Source: an uncultured Flavobacteriaceae bacterium (lineage in GTDB: Bacteria > Bacteroidota > Bacteroidia > Flavobacteriales > Flavobacteriaceae). From it: 64,000 nucleotides of DNA. Location of the stretch: positions 186,001-250,000 of the forward strand of contig CANNCA010000003.1 of assembly GCA_947503005.1 (NCBI GenBank). The letters are read 5' to 3'. This document shows, in pieces, positions 30,952-41,447 of this stretch. The position numbers and the translations under genes were made by a program. A model generated the notes under the pieces. That model had not been told where the DNA came from, made no database searches, and saw nothing but the letters and a program-made list of their open reading frames with translations. Numbering within the stretch: the first letter of the stretch is position 1; each line of letters begins with the position of its first letter.

Positions 30952-32277
30952 ATGGCACTCATAGGAGACAAAGAATATTTTAAGGGAATTGGCGAAATCA
31001 AATTTGAGGGAAAAGATTCCGATAATCCGTTAGCGTTCAAATGGTACAACCCTGAACAAGTGGTTGCGGGCAAGACAATGCGCGAGCATTTCAAGTATGC
31101 CATTGCCTACTGGCATACTTTCTGTGGACAAGGAGCTGATCCGTTTGGGCCGGGCACACAGAATTTTCCTTGGGATCAGCCAAGTGACGCCATTGATGCG
31201 GCGAAGGCAAAAGCAGATGCTGCATTTGAATTCATTACTAAAATGGGCTTTGACTATTTCTGTTTCCATGATTATGATTTAATTCAAGAAGCATCTTCAT
31301 TTTCAGAATCAGAAAAAAGACTTGCAACTATTGTCGATTACATCAAAGACAAGAAAGCTGAATCAGGAGTGAAATTGTTATGGGGTACGGCAAATTGCTT
31401 CTCCAATCCGAGATATATGAACGGAGCATCCACCAATCCTGATTTCAACGTTCTGGCAAGAGCTGGTGGACAAATAAAGCTGGCCTTGGATGCCACCATG
31501 GAACTCAACGGTGAAAACTATGTCTTCTGGGGAGGGCGCGAAGGGTATATGTCACTTCTCAACACCGATATGAAGCGTGAATTAGACCACATGGGAAGGT
31601 TTTTGGGAATGGCCCGTGACTATGCAAGAAGTCAAGGCTTCAAGGGCAACTTCTTCATTGAACCAAAACCTATGGAGCCCATGAAGCATCAATATGATTT
31701 CGATTGTGCTACCGTGGTCGGATTTTTACACCAATACGGTTTACAAGATGATTTCAAATTGAATATAGAAGTCAACCATGCCACTTTGGCGAGTCATACT
31801 ATGCAACATGAATTAGAGGTCGCTGCAGCTCATGGCATGTTAGGAAGTGTTGACGCGAACCGAGGCGACTATCAAAATGGATGGGACACCGATCAGTTTC
31901 CAAATAACATTACAGAAGTTACCGAAGCGATGTTGGTATTCTTAAAAGCTGGCGGATTGCAAGGTGGAGGTATCAATTTCGACGCCAAAATCAGAAGGAA
32001 TTCTACTGACATGGATGATGTATTCCATGCTCATATCGGTGGTGCCGATACCTTTGCCAGAGCACTATTGGTTGCCGACAAGATTATTTCTTCGTCATCC
32101 TATGACCAATTACGTCAGAAACGATATAGTTCATTCGACACAGGTAAAGGCAAGGATTTTGAAAATGGAAAACTAGATTTTAAGAACCTTTATGACATCG
32201 CCAAAGAGAATGGTGAGCTTGAACTGCAAAGTGGTAAACAAGAATTGTTTGAGAATATCATCAACCAGTATATATAA
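30952..32277 (+). CDS. xylA: Xylose isomerase
   Basis: [100 protein letters not shown]. Confidence 0.97.
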   Translation: MALIGDKEYFKGIGEIKFEGKDSDNPLAFKWYNPEQVVAGKTMREHFKYAIAYWHTFCGQGADPFGPGTQNFPWDQPSDAIDAAKAKADAAFEFITKMGFDYFCFHDYDLIQEASSFSESEKRLATIVDYIKDKKAESGVKLLWGTANCFSNPRYMNGASTNPDFNVLARAGGQIKLALDATMELNGENYVFWGGREGYMSLLNTDMKRELDHMGRFLGMARDYARSQGFKGNFFIEPKPMEPMKHQYDFDCATVVGFLHQYGLQDDFKLNIEVNHATLASHTMQHELEVAAAHGMLGSVDANRGDYQNGWDTDQFPNNITEVTEAMLVFLKAGGLQGGGINFDAKIRRNSTDMDDVFHAHIGGADTFARALLVADKIISSSSYDQLRQKRYSSFDTGKGKDFENGKLDFKNLYDIAKENGELELQSGKQELFENIINQYI

Positions 32278-32320
32278 GAAATGAAATTGCAGATATTTTA
32301 ATTTGCCTGAAATTTCATTG

Positions 32321-32356
32321 AAAATCCAGATTGGCTATCTAATCTGGATTTTTTTG
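32321..32356 (+). terminator. Rho-independent terminator after xylA
   Basis: AAAATCCAGATT-GGCTATCT-AATCTGGATTTT followed by T-run. Confidence 0.85.
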
Positions 32357-32455
32357 TACGTTAAAAAAAAAGAGGATTATAGCTTTATTGCTCAAAAACA
32401 GCTATTTTGGTAGACGATACAAACCAACATAACAACAATAACCAACCAATACAAT

Positions 32456-34108
32456 ATGACTTCAGGATTCGGCTTTTGGGACTACGCTATTTTTATAGCT
32501 TATGCCCTATTAATTTTAGGAGTAGGACTTTGGGTCTCTCGTGATAAAAAAGGACATCAAAAAAATGCAGAAGACTATTTTTTAGCGAGCAAATCGCTGC
32601 CTTGGTGGGCAATCGGTGCATCTTTGATTGCAGCTAACATATCTGCTGAACAGTTTATCGGAATGTCAGGGTCGGGTTTTGCTTCAGGATTGGCAATAGC
32701 CTCCTATGAATGGATGGCCGCCCTTACGCTATTAATTGTCGGTAAATATTTCCTTCCCATATTTATTGAAAAGGGCTTATATACAATCCCAGAATTTGTC
32801 GAAAAAAGATATTCTACCAATCTTAAAACCATCTTAGCTGTCTTTTGGATTGCCCTATACGTCTTCGTGAACCTCGCAACTGTTCTTTATTTAGGCTCTT
32901 TAGCGTTGGAAACTATTATGGGAATACCAATGATATACGGAGTAATTGGTTTGGCACTGTTTGCTGCTGCATATTCTCTTTACGGAGGACTTTCTGCTGT
33001 GGCATGGACGGATGTAATTCAGGTGGTCTTCTTGGTTCTCGGTGGCTTAGCGACGACATATTTAGCCTTGAATACGGTCTCCGATGGAGGCGGTTTTGTT
33101 GCAGGACTGAAGACAGTTTACGAAGCAGCTCCAGATCGTTTTGCCATGATATTGGATGAATCCAATCCAGAATACAAAAATTTGCCTGGTATTGCCGTTT
33201 TAGTTGGGGGAATGTGGGTTGCGAATCTATACTACTGGGGCTTCAACCAATACATCATTCAAAGAACACTAGCAGCCAAATCATTGAAAGAAGCTCAAAA
33301 AGGTATTCTTTTGGCAGCATGCCTGAAGATGGTAATTCCTTTAATCGTTGTTATTCCTGGAATCGCAGCTTACGTTATGGTCAATGATCCCGAGATTATG
33401 GCAAGACTTGGGGAGGCTGGTATGCAGAATATTCCATCCGTTGGCCAAGCGGATAAAGCATATCCGTGGTTGCTACAATTTTTACCAACGGGACTTAAGG
33501 GGGTAGCATTTGCCGCCTTGGCAGCAGCCATAGTGTCTTCGTTGGCATCGATGTTAAACTCAACATCGACGATTTTCACCATGGATATCTATAGACAATA
33601 CATCAATACAAACGCAAGCGATAAAGCCACAGTGAACACTGGAAGAATTTCGGCAGGTATAGCTCTTATAATAGCCTGTATCATGGCGCCGTTATTAGGA
33701 GGTATAGACCAGGCTTTTCAATTTATTCAAGAATATACAGGAGTGGTCAGTCCGGGTATTTTAGCTGTATTCCTTTTAGGTTTATTTTGGAAAAAGACAA
33801 CAAACAAAGCTGCTATTATCGGTGCTTTGGCGTCTATTCCAATTGCGATGTACTTTAAGATCGCTCCAAAGGGATGGTCTTCAAACCCTATCTTCATTGA
33901 CACGCCGTTCATGCATCAAATGGGTATTACCCTTTTACTTACAATGGTCGTTATAATCATTGCCAGCTTGATGGAGAACAAGGGTGCAGAAGACGAAAAG
34001 GGCATTGAGCTAACTAGAGGCGTTTTTAAAACCAGTCCGGTATTCAATATTGGTGCTTTTGCCGTGATGCTGGTATTGGTTGCGTTATATGCTATGTTCT
34101 GGAACTAA
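32456..34108 (+). CDS. SSS-family sodium/sugar symporter (vSGLT-like), probably for xylose
   Basis: AEDYFLASKSLPWWAIGASLIAANISAEQFIGMSGSGFASGLAIASYEWMAA; about 14 hydrophobic segments; follows xylBA. Confidence 0.9.
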   Translation: MTSGFGFWDYAIFIAYALLILGVGLWVSRDKKGHQKNAEDYFLASKSLPWWAIGASLIAANISAEQFIGMSGSGFASGLAIASYEWMAALTLLIVGKYFLPIFIEKGLYTIPEFVEKRYSTNLKTILAVFWIALYVFVNLATVLYLGSLALETIMGIPMIYGVIGLALFAAAYSLYGGLSAVAWTDVIQVVFLVLGGLATTYLALNTVSDGGGFVAGLKTVYEAAPDRFAMILDESNPEYKNLPGIAVLVGGMWVANLYYWGFNQYIIQRTLAAKSLKEAQKGILLAACLKMVIPLIVVIPGIAAYVMVNDPEIMARLGEAGMQNIPSVGQADKAYPWLLQFLPTGLKGVAFAALAAAIVSSLASMLNSTSTIFTMDIYRQYINTNASDKATVNTGRISAGIALIIACIMAPLLGGIDQAFQFIQEYTGVVSPGILAVFLLGLFWKKTTNKAAIIGALASIPIAMYFKIAPKGWSSNPIFIDTPFMHQMGITLLLTMVVIIIASLMENKGAEDEKGIELTRGVFKTSPVFNIGAFAVMLVLVALYAMFWN

Positions 34109-34131
34109 AAGAGTACTCCGCGAAAAATAAG

Positions 34132-34157
34132 AAGGGGCCGAAACGGCCCCTTTTTTT
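34132..34157. terminator. Rho-independent terminator between convergent genes
   Basis: GGGGCCG-AAA-CGGCCCC followed by T7. Confidence 0.85.
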
Positions 34158-34185
34158 ATACATTAAGTTTATTTATTTGCGTCGC

Positions 34186-35511
34186 TTAAAATTCCCTATA
34201 GGTACCTTCCAAATATTGATTGGCCTCTTCCTCAGCGAATTTTGCATTGACACTGTCCCAGTGTAACGTCTGATTCGGAAAACGGCCTGCAATGACCCCT
34301 AAAAGTATGGTTTCCGTCAGCCGCGAAGCATATGAAAATGGAGCAGAGCATTCGGCTTTTCCCAAACAGGCATCCACAAATTGATGGTAGTGCTTCTTGC
34401 TTTCGGATTCGTAATCCCGAACAGGACCGCCCAAACCAAATTGTTCGACATCTATATCCTTGTACTCTCCATCGACAATCAATTGCGGAAGTTTTTGAAA
34501 ATGAGGCAAATACAATCGGCCCTTTTCTCCAACGAAAACAGCCCCTTGATCGTGTAAAGGTTCGTTACCAGGTAAAATCAAATCATCGTGATTGTCAGGG
34601 GCACAAGGCCCATCATACCAAACCCATTTAAAATCTTCGGTCGTATACTCGGTTCCTGGAAACTCATAGGTAACCATATTGTTCTCTGGATAGCCAAAAC
34701 CCGTCGGGTTCCTGCAATTATTTTTGATGGTTTTAGGAACATCAAGTGCTAGTGCGTTATAGGGCGTATCAAAAATATGAACTCCCATATCACCTAACGT
34801 TCCACATCCATAATCCATCAATTTTCTCCAGTTTCCTGGATGGTAAATACCTTCCTTAAACGGTCGCTCCTTAGAAGTACCCAACCAGAGGTTCCAATCC
34901 AATGATTCTGGCACGGTATCCTCACCATCAGGGGCAGGACCGTCAAAACCCCAATTTTTGGGTGACCAAGCCCTTACTGTACTGACTTTGCCAATGATAC
35001 CCGATTGAATCAACAAAGTGGCCAGTTTATAATCGTAGAAGGAATGCACCTGAATACCCATTTGGGTAATCAGACCTTTCTCCTCGGCGAGCTTCTTCAT
35101 AGCTCGAGATTCAGAAACGTAGTGGGTCAATGGCTTTTGGCAATATACAGGTTTACCCATGTTCATAGCCGCCATTGAAGCTGGAGCATGGGTATGGTCG
35201 GGCGTGGAAACAATAACCGCATCGATTTCCGTTCCAATTTCATCAAGCATTTTACGATAATCGGAAAATAGTTTTGCTTTGGGATGAAGCTTTGAAGCAG
35301 CTGCAAGATTGTTCGAATCCACATCGCACAATGCAGTCACTTCTACCTTGGCATGTGACGAAATTGCCTTTAAATCTTCGCCACCCATATTGCCCACGCC
35401 AATATGTGCGGTTCTTAATTTTCCATCTTTGGCTAATGCCCAAACCGATGCCGGCAACAAACTTGTTGAGGCCAAGGCAGCAGTGCTTTTTACAAAATTT
35501 CTTCTTTTCAT
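34186..35511 (-). CDS. Gfo/Idh/MocA family oxidoreductase with Tat-like signal
   Basis: MKRRNFVKSTAALASTSLLPASVWA leader; HIGVGNMGGEDL; IVSTPDHTHAPASMAAMNMGKPVYCQKPLTH. Confidence 0.92.
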   Translation of the reverse strand: MKRRNFVKSTAALASTSLLPASVWALAKDGKLRTAHIGVGNMGGEDLKAISSHAKVEVTALCDVDSNNLAAASKLHPKAKLFSDYRKMLDEIGTEIDAVIVSTPDHTHAPASMAAMNMGKPVYCQKPLTHYVSESRAMKKLAEEKGLITQMGIQVHSFYDYKLATLLIQSGIIGKVSTVRAWSPKNWGFDGPAPDGEDTVPESLDWNLWLGTSKERPFKEGIYHPGNWRKLMDYGCGTLGDMGVHIFDTPYNALALDVPKTIKNNCRNPTGFGYPENNMVTYEFPGTEYTTEDFKWVWYDGPCAPDNHDDLILPGNEPLHDQGAVFVGEKGRLYLPHFQKLPQLIVDGEYKDIDVEQFGLGGPVRDYESESKKHYHQFVDACLGKAECSAPFSYASRLTETILLGVIAGRFPNQTLHWDSVNAKFAEEEANQYLEGTYREF

Positions 35512-35566
35512 TACTGTTGGTATTTGATATTTTTTCCGAAGTAAAGCCAGTGAGGTCTAAACCGAA

Positions 35567-36325
35567 TTACAATTTTTTGATTTTTATATTCTTGAACCAT
35601 AGCGGACTGTCATGGTCTTGAAGTCCAATATATCCTGACTTATATTTCCCGTAATCAGGAAAATCTTTCCATTTGCCCTTGTTCTTTCTTTCATACCAAT
35701 CATCGGACCAAGGAACAAAAGATAGTACTTTTTTGCCATTGAGCCAGTGTTCTACTTTTTCGGGTGTGAAGATAATTCGAGTGGTATTCCATTCCCCTGC
35801 GGGCTTAACCGTTTTCCGCTCCGGGTCGGCCACATGCATCGCATAATCCGCACCGGTCTTTTGCCATTCTTCCAACTTTGCGTTGTTGATTTCTTCCCAT
35901 TTTAAATCATCCAACAATTGATATTCAGGGCTTACTTCCGGCGGACTATTGTATCCTTCTTTCAAGTGATACAAAACCCCACTATTTCCTCCTTCCGGGA
36001 TTTTCCATTCTAAATACAATTCGAAATTATCGAATTCATCTGCGCCATAGATAATGTCTTTCCCTCCTTTTTTTTCGGCTTCAACCCTTTTTTCGGTATC
36101 GAAAGTTAAAGCTCCGTCTTTAATGACCCACTGAACAGGTAATTTATCTCCATTGTATGCCCGCCATCCATCGGTACTTGTACCGTTAAACAAATAAATC
36201 CAATCATCGGCCTCCGCAACTTCATCCAAAACTTCATCAGCATTTGCCTCATCTATTTTTTTAGTTTCATTCTTGCAAGAAAAGACCATTGCAATTACTC
36301 CTATAATTAGGTATAATTTTCTCAT
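35567..36325 (-). CDS. DUF1080 (3-keto-disaccharide hydrolase family) lipoprotein
   Basis: Lipobox AMVFSC; WIYLFNGTSTDGWRAYNG, EFDNFELYLEWKIPEGGNSGVLYHLKEG, GYIGLQDHDSPLWFKNIKIKKL. Confidence 0.93.
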   Translation of the reverse strand: MRKLYLIIGVIAMVFSCKNETKKIDEANADEVLDEVAEADDWIYLFNGTSTDGWRAYNGDKLPVQWVIKDGALTFDTEKRVEAEKKGGKDIIYGADEFDNFELYLEWKIPEGGNSGVLYHLKEGYNSPPEVSPEYQLLDDLKWEEINNAKLEEWQKTGADYAMHVADPERKTVKPAGEWNTTRIIFTPEKVEHWLNGKKVLSFVPWSDDWYERKNKGKWKDFPDYGKYKSGYIGLQDHDSPLWFKNIKIKKL

Positions 36326-36334
36326 CGTACTGGT

Positions 36335-37732
36335 TTAACTGATAATTTCCAATGGTTCTGTGTCTTTCCAATTTCCTCTGGTAAAATCAGGAAAAGGTTG
36401 GGGTGCGCCACCGCTGGCCACTGACCGTTCACTTAAAGGGCTAACAGCGCTCCAAAAACAACCTTCATAGACATTTTGATCCAATGGAAGTCCTTTCTGG
36501 AGACACTCCACTATTCGATACATCATCATGCCATCCATTCCACCGTGCCCCGTATTCTTGGTAGCATCGTTCAGTCTTTTGTAAAGTGGATGGTCGTATT
36601 TTTCGTATAAAACCTGCAATTGATCACCTTGAACCCAGCTATGATGATCTTTTGTTACTCCTTCGACTCCCCCTTCTAAGGCAACTCGGGTTGGAAATCC
36701 TGCCAAAGCTCCTTTCGTACCTTGAATTAAATTTAAACGCGAATAAGGCCTAGGGCTTGTCTCATCCCATTGGACCATTACTGTTTTTCCCATTACGGTT
36801 TTAATAATGCTTGTATTCATATCGCCACCTTTATAATTCAATTTATTCCACTTGTGATCCGCCGAATAATTCTTTTCAGCATATAGTTGACGGCCCATGG
36901 CTGATGAGGAAAATGAAACAAGACTAGCAAAAGTATCCTCTTTTCTACCTAAATTCATGTACTGGGCGACTGGTCCAAGACCATGAGTGGGATAGAGATT
37001 ACCATTTCTATCTGCATAATGATGTGTTCGCCAGGATCCCGTTCCTCTTTCCTGCTCTTCCATTTGAAAGCGCAGTTCATGGATATAGGCAGCCTCGGCA
37101 TGTAGGGGCTCACCAATCACTCCTTGTCTACACATATTGAGAAACATCAATTCATCTCGGCTATAATTCACGTTCTCCATCATCATACAATGCTTCCCCG
37201 TTGTTTCGGAAGTATCGATAATATCCCACATTTCTCCCAAGGTCAATGCAATGGGCACCTCGACAAAAGCATGTGCTCCTTTTTTCATGGCCTCAATCGC
37301 CATAGGTGCATGGTTTTTCCAGTTGGTAGCAATAAAAACCACATCTGGTTTTACCTCATCGAGCATTGTACGCCACTTGTTTTCGTCACCATGGTATACC
37401 TTGATTTTCTTATGTCGTTCTCCTTTGCCTATGATTTTGGCCTCATTTGCCCAGTTTGTGGCTAAATCTTCATACAAGTCACTAACTGCAACGACTTCAG
37501 TACCCTGTAAGCTTGCGAAAAATTTCAGGTGGCCAGGACCTCTTGCCCCAACTCCTATAAAAGCGGCGCGGACTGTTTCTAATTTTGGTGCCGCAAAGTC
37601 ACCCATATACTTTCCTAAAAGGGGTCTTTCTGGTGGGGCTTCCTTACCTTTTATCAATAGTGGTGCAGCCGCAAATGCAGCTGCTGACAAGGATGTTTTT
37701 TTGATGAAATTCCTTCTATCCAGATTTTTCAT
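36335..37732 (-). CDS. Gfo/Idh/MocA family protein resembling GH109 glycosidases, Tat-like signal
   Basis: LDRRNFIKKTSLSAAAFAAAPLL leader; GVGARGPGHL; YPTHGLGPVAQYMNLGRKEDTF, GDMNTSIIKTVMGKTVMVQWDETSPRPYSRLNLIQGTKG, HGGMDGMMMYRIVECLQKGLPLDQNVYEGCFWSAVSPLSE. Confidence 0.85.
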   Translation of the reverse strand: MKNLDRRNFIKKTSLSAAAFAAAPLLIKGKEAPPERPLLGKYMGDFAAPKLETVRAAFIGVGARGPGHLKFFASLQGTEVVAVSDLYEDLATNWANEAKIIGKGERHKKIKVYHGDENKWRTMLDEVKPDVVFIATNWKNHAPMAIEAMKKGAHAFVEVPIALTLGEMWDIIDTSETTGKHCMMMENVNYSRDELMFLNMCRQGVIGEPLHAEAAYIHELRFQMEEQERGTGSWRTHHYADRNGNLYPTHGLGPVAQYMNLGRKEDTFASLVSFSSSAMGRQLYAEKNYSADHKWNKLNYKGGDMNTSIIKTVMGKTVMVQWDETSPRPYSRLNLIQGTKGALAGFPTRVALEGGVEGVTKDHHSWVQGDQLQVLYEKYDHPLYKRLNDATKNTGHGGMDGMMMYRIVECLQKGLPLDQNVYEGCFWSAVSPLSERSVASGGAPQPFPDFTRGNWKDTEPLEIIS

Positions 37733-37994
37733 AAGATGGTTTTAGTTCGTGTCGTAATTGTATATTCCAACGGAGAGTTCCAAATGACACTTTGACCTCG
37801 TTTCCTGAATCTTTCAGGAGATTTTATCCTTTAAATATATCGGATAATTTTCAAAAAAGTAGGCCATTGTCAAAATAAAAGGATAATCGGTCAATCTACC
37901 TCAAAAAACACATGAAAAATATGGCTTCTTTAAAGAAATATTAACCTGTGCCAACTTCGTTCTTCCCCTAAGAATATGTATCTTGCGCCACCTA

Positions 37995-38023
37995 TTTGAG
38001 GACGGGACTTCAGGTTAATTTTG
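37995..38023 (+). promoter_or_regulatory. Candidate Bacteroidota promoter TTTG-N17-TAATTTTG for the VCBS/haloperoxidase operon
   Basis: -33-like TTTG at 37995-37998 and exact TAnnTTTG at 38016-38023, 47-68 bp before candidate starts. Confidence 0.5.
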
Positions 38024-38069
38024 GCGATGCCAATTGAAGGTTCTGGAATTACAATAATTTTCCGATATA

Positions 38070-41000
38070 GTGATGAAAATGTGTTTTATGATGATCGATG
38101 CGTTGAGAAAAAAAACAGGCCTATTAGTATTACTTGTTTTGGTTCTATCATGTAATTCAAAAGAGGAGAAGATTCAAGTAAATGAGGAAAAACTAGCTAC
38201 ACTTTTCTCACTTTTACCTTCAGAAAAAACCGGAGTCGATTTCATTAACAAAGTTACCAATCAAAAGGATTTTAATATTTTCAAATATCGCAATTTTTAC
38301 AACGGTGGCGGAGTTGCTATAGGTGACGTTAACAATGACGGACTTGCAGATATCTATCTCACTGGAAACATGGTACCCAATAAATTATACCTTAACAAAG
38401 GCGATCTTACTTTTGAGGATATTTCGGAAAAAGCCGGAGTTGAGGGTAACAAACCCTGGTCTACAGGAGTATGTATGGTAGATATCAATGCAGACGGGCT
38501 GTTGGACATATATGTTAGCAATGCAGGTAATATGGAGGGGAACAATCATGATAATGACCTCTACATCAATAATGGTGATCTTACTTTCACAGAACATGCA
38601 GAAGAATACAACCTTGCTAAAACAGGATTTTCTACCCATGCCGCTTTCTTTGATTATGATAAAGATGGTGATCTGGATGCCTATATCCTGAACAATAGTA
38701 ATATTCCTGTTACCAGCTTGGGCTATGCAGAACAACGGGAAGTTCGAGCTCAAGATTGGGAAGGTGTTCCGGATATTTTTAAAGGGGTAGGTGATATGTT
38801 GTTGCGCAATGATAATAGAAATTTTGTAGATGTCAGCGAAGAAGCTGGAATCTACGGAAGTCTTATTGGTTTCGGATTAGGGGTCATGGTAACCGATATC
38901 AATAAAGATCTTTATCCCGATATCTATGTTTCAAACGATTTTTACGAGCGAGATTATCTGTACATCAATAACCAAGATGGCACCTTCAGTGAAGAAATCA
39001 AAAAATGGACATCACACCTGTCACTCTCCGCAATGGGTATTGACATGGCTGACATCAACAACGATGGCCATACCGAAATTTTTATTACGGATATGTTGCC
39101 CGAGGAAGACCGCCGTGTAAAGGCTGTTATGGAATTCGAGGGATATGACGTTTTTCGATTAAAGCAAAGTAAAGATTTCTATCAACAGTATATTCAAAAT
39201 ACCCTGCAACTCAACAACGGAAATGGCACTTTTTCCGAAGTAGCATATTTTAGTGGTGTCGATGCGACGGATTGGAGCTGGGCAGGCCTGCTCTTCGATA
39301 TGGATAATGACGGCTTACGCGATATTTACATTACCAATGGTATCAATCATGATTTGACCGATTTGGACTTTGTGGATTTTTTCGCCAATGAAATTATACA
39401 AGATATGGCGTTGACAGGTAAAAAAGCCTCTATCGATTCTATCATTAGCAAAATGCCGATTCGTCCTCAAACCAACTATGCTTATCGCAACAATGGCGAT
39501 ATCACTTTCGACAATGCCAATAAAGATTGGGGGTTTGATTTGGAAACCATGTCAAATGGGGCAGCTTATGCCGATCTTGACAATGACGGAGACTTGGATT
39601 TAGTAGTCAACAATGTAAATACCGAGACTTTTATATACGAAAACCATACCGATGAAAAGACCGATCACAATTTTATAAAATTAAGTTTTGACGGATCTGA
39701 TAAAAATCCGTTTGCAATCGGGACCACGGCCCTACTCTACTATGAGGACAATATCGTCTTGCAAGAACTGATTCCATTTCGTGGTTTTCAGTCTTCGATG
39801 GATTACAACATGACCATTGGGTTAGGAAATGCTAAGACTATAGACTCCATTCGAATCATTTGGCCAAACGACCGAACCCAAAAATTGGAACAAGTTGCCG
39901 CTAACCAAACACTGGTTTTCAAACAAGTTGAGGCAACTGCGGTTTATGCACTTCCAAAAGAAAATAAAGTTACGCCTTTATTAAAAGAGCTGCCGAACAA
40001 TCAACTTCTTGCCCATTCAGAGAATACATACAATGACTTTGATAATGAAGGCCTGATTTACAAATTACTCTCACAAGAAGGTCCTTCGTTGGCAACTGGC
40101 GATGTTAATGGCGATGGAAATGAGGATGTATTTATCGGTGGTGCCAAAAATCAGCCAGGCACACTGTATCTTCATTCCGGCAATGGAAAAATCAAGATTC
40201 GAAAACAAGGCACATTTGAGACGGATGCAATCTATGAAGATACCGCTGCAGCGTTTTTCGACGCGGACAACGACGGTGATTTGGATTTAATTGTTGGTTC
40301 TGGAGGAAATGAAATCGGTGACCAAAGAAACAATATCAACCGCCTCTATTTAAATAATGGCAATGGAGGTTTTACCAAATCACCCGAACAATTACCATCC
40401 ACGCTTAAGAATGTTTCGACTATCTCACCCAATGATTTTGACGGTGATGGTGACATCGACCTTTTCGTAGGTTCTCGAAGTGTTGCTGGAACTTATGGTG
40501 TTGACCCTGAGCATTTGTTCTTGATCAACAATGGCGACGGTAGCTTTGAAAACGCTACCGAAAGAATTGTTTACCATATCAAAGATGCAGGAATGATTAC
40601 CGGTTCGCTTTGGGCGGATATGGACGGTGACCAAAAACAAGATTTGGTGACTGTATCCGAATGGGGAATACCTAATGTTTATAAAAACACCGGGCGTCGA
40701 TTGGCTAAAATACCAACTTCCTTAGATAGTCTGAATGGATGGTGGAATACGGTAGAAGCAGCCGATTTAGACAAAGACGGAGATTTAGATCTTGTTTTGG
40801 GTAATCAAGGTGCAAACCTTCACTATAAGCCTTCTGAGCAAAATCCTATGAAAATGTGGATTAATGACTTTGACAATAATGGTACCATTGAGCAAATCGT
40901 GACCATGAGCGAAAATGGTAAAGACTACCCTATTCACCAAAAGAAAGAGCTTACCGAACAAATGGTAAAATTGAAAAAGGAAAACTTGAAAGCTTCAGAG

Positions 41001-41447
41001 TATGCCAAAAAAACGGTGGGCGAGCTTTTTTCGAAAGAAATTTTTGAAAATTCCATTGTTAAAGAAGCTGCCATTTCAGAATCGGTTATTGCAATCAACG
41101 AAGGCGGAGGCAAATTCACGATTAAAAAATTACCGAGCAGGGTGCAACTTTCTTGTATCTGTGGTATCGCATGTACAGACGTCAACAATGATGGACATCT
41201 TGATTTAGTAATGGGCGGCAACAATTTCGAGTTCAAACCTCAGTATTCGCGACTGGACGCAAATTATGGAAACGTTCTCTTAGGTGATGGCAAAATGGGT
41301 TTTGAATGGCAGAACTACTCGAAAAGTGGATTCTTCATTCGCGATGAAATCAAACATCTCAAAGAGTTTAAAGACGCCAAAGGCAACCGTTTTCTGATTG
41401 CTGCAATCAACGACACCAAACCAAAGATCTACGCTCTAGATGAATAA
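38070..41447 (+). CDS. VCBS/FG-GAP repeat lipoprotein with ASPIC/UnbV domain (CRTAC1-like)
   Basis: Lipoprotein signal (KKTGLLVLLVLVLSC); repeated GDVNNDGLADIYLTGN / DLDNDGDLDLVVNN motifs; ELIPFRGFQSSMDYNMTIGLGNAKTIDSIRIIWPNDRTQKLEQVAANQTLVF. Start ambiguous: GTG 38070, or ATG 38073/38091. Confidence 0.92.
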   Translation: MMKMCFMMIDALRKKTGLLVLLVLVLSCNSKEEKIQVNEEKLATLFSLLPSEKTGVDFINKVTNQKDFNIFKYRNFYNGGGVAIGDVNNDGLADIYLTGNMVPNKLYLNKGDLTFEDISEKAGVEGNKPWSTGVCMVDINADGLLDIYVSNAGNMEGNNHDNDLYINNGDLTFTEHAEEYNLAKTGFSTHAAFFDYDKDGDLDAYILNNSNIPVTSLGYAEQREVRAQDWEGVPDIFKGVGDMLLRNDNRNFVDVSEEAGIYGSLIGFGLGVMVTDINKDLYPDIYVSNDFYERDYLYINNQDGTFSEEIKKWTSHLSLSAMGIDMADINNDGHTEIFITDMLPEEDRRVKAVMEFEGYDVFRLKQSKDFYQQYIQNTLQLNNGNGTFSEVAYFSGVDATDWSWAGLLFDMDNDGLRDIYITNGINHDLTDLDFVDFFANEIIQDMALTGKKASIDSIISKMPIRPQTNYAYRNNGDITFDNANKDWGFDLETMSNGAAYADLDNDGDLDLVVNNVNTETFIYENHTDEKTDHNFIKLSFDGSDKNPFAIGTTALLYYEDNIVLQELIPFRGFQSSMDYNMTIGLGNAKTIDSIRIIWPNDRTQKLEQVAANQTLVFKQVEATAVYALPKENKVTPLLKELPNNQLLAHSENTYNDFDNEGLIYKLLSQEGPSLATGDVNGDGNEDVFIGGAKNQPGTLYLHSGNGKIKIRKQGTFETDAIYEDTAAAFFDADNDGDLDLIVGSGGNEIGDQRNNINRLYLNNGNGGFTKSPEQLPSTLKNVSTISPNDFDGDGDIDLFVGSRSVAGTYGVDPEHLFLINNGDGSFENATERIVYHIKDAGMITGSLWADMDGDQKQDLVTVSEWGIPNVYKNTGRRLAKIPTSLDSLNGWWNTVEAADLDKDGDLDLVLGNQGANLHYKPSEQNPMKMWINDFDNNGTIEQIVTMSENGKDYPIHQKKELTEQMVKLKKENLKASEYAKKTVGELFSKEIFENSIVKEAAISESVIAINEGGGKFTIKKLPSRVQLSCICGIACTDVNNDGHLDLVMGGNNFEFKPQYSRLDANYGNVLLGDGKMGFEWQNYSKSGFFIRDEIKHLKEFKDAKGNRFLIAAINDTKPKIYALDE

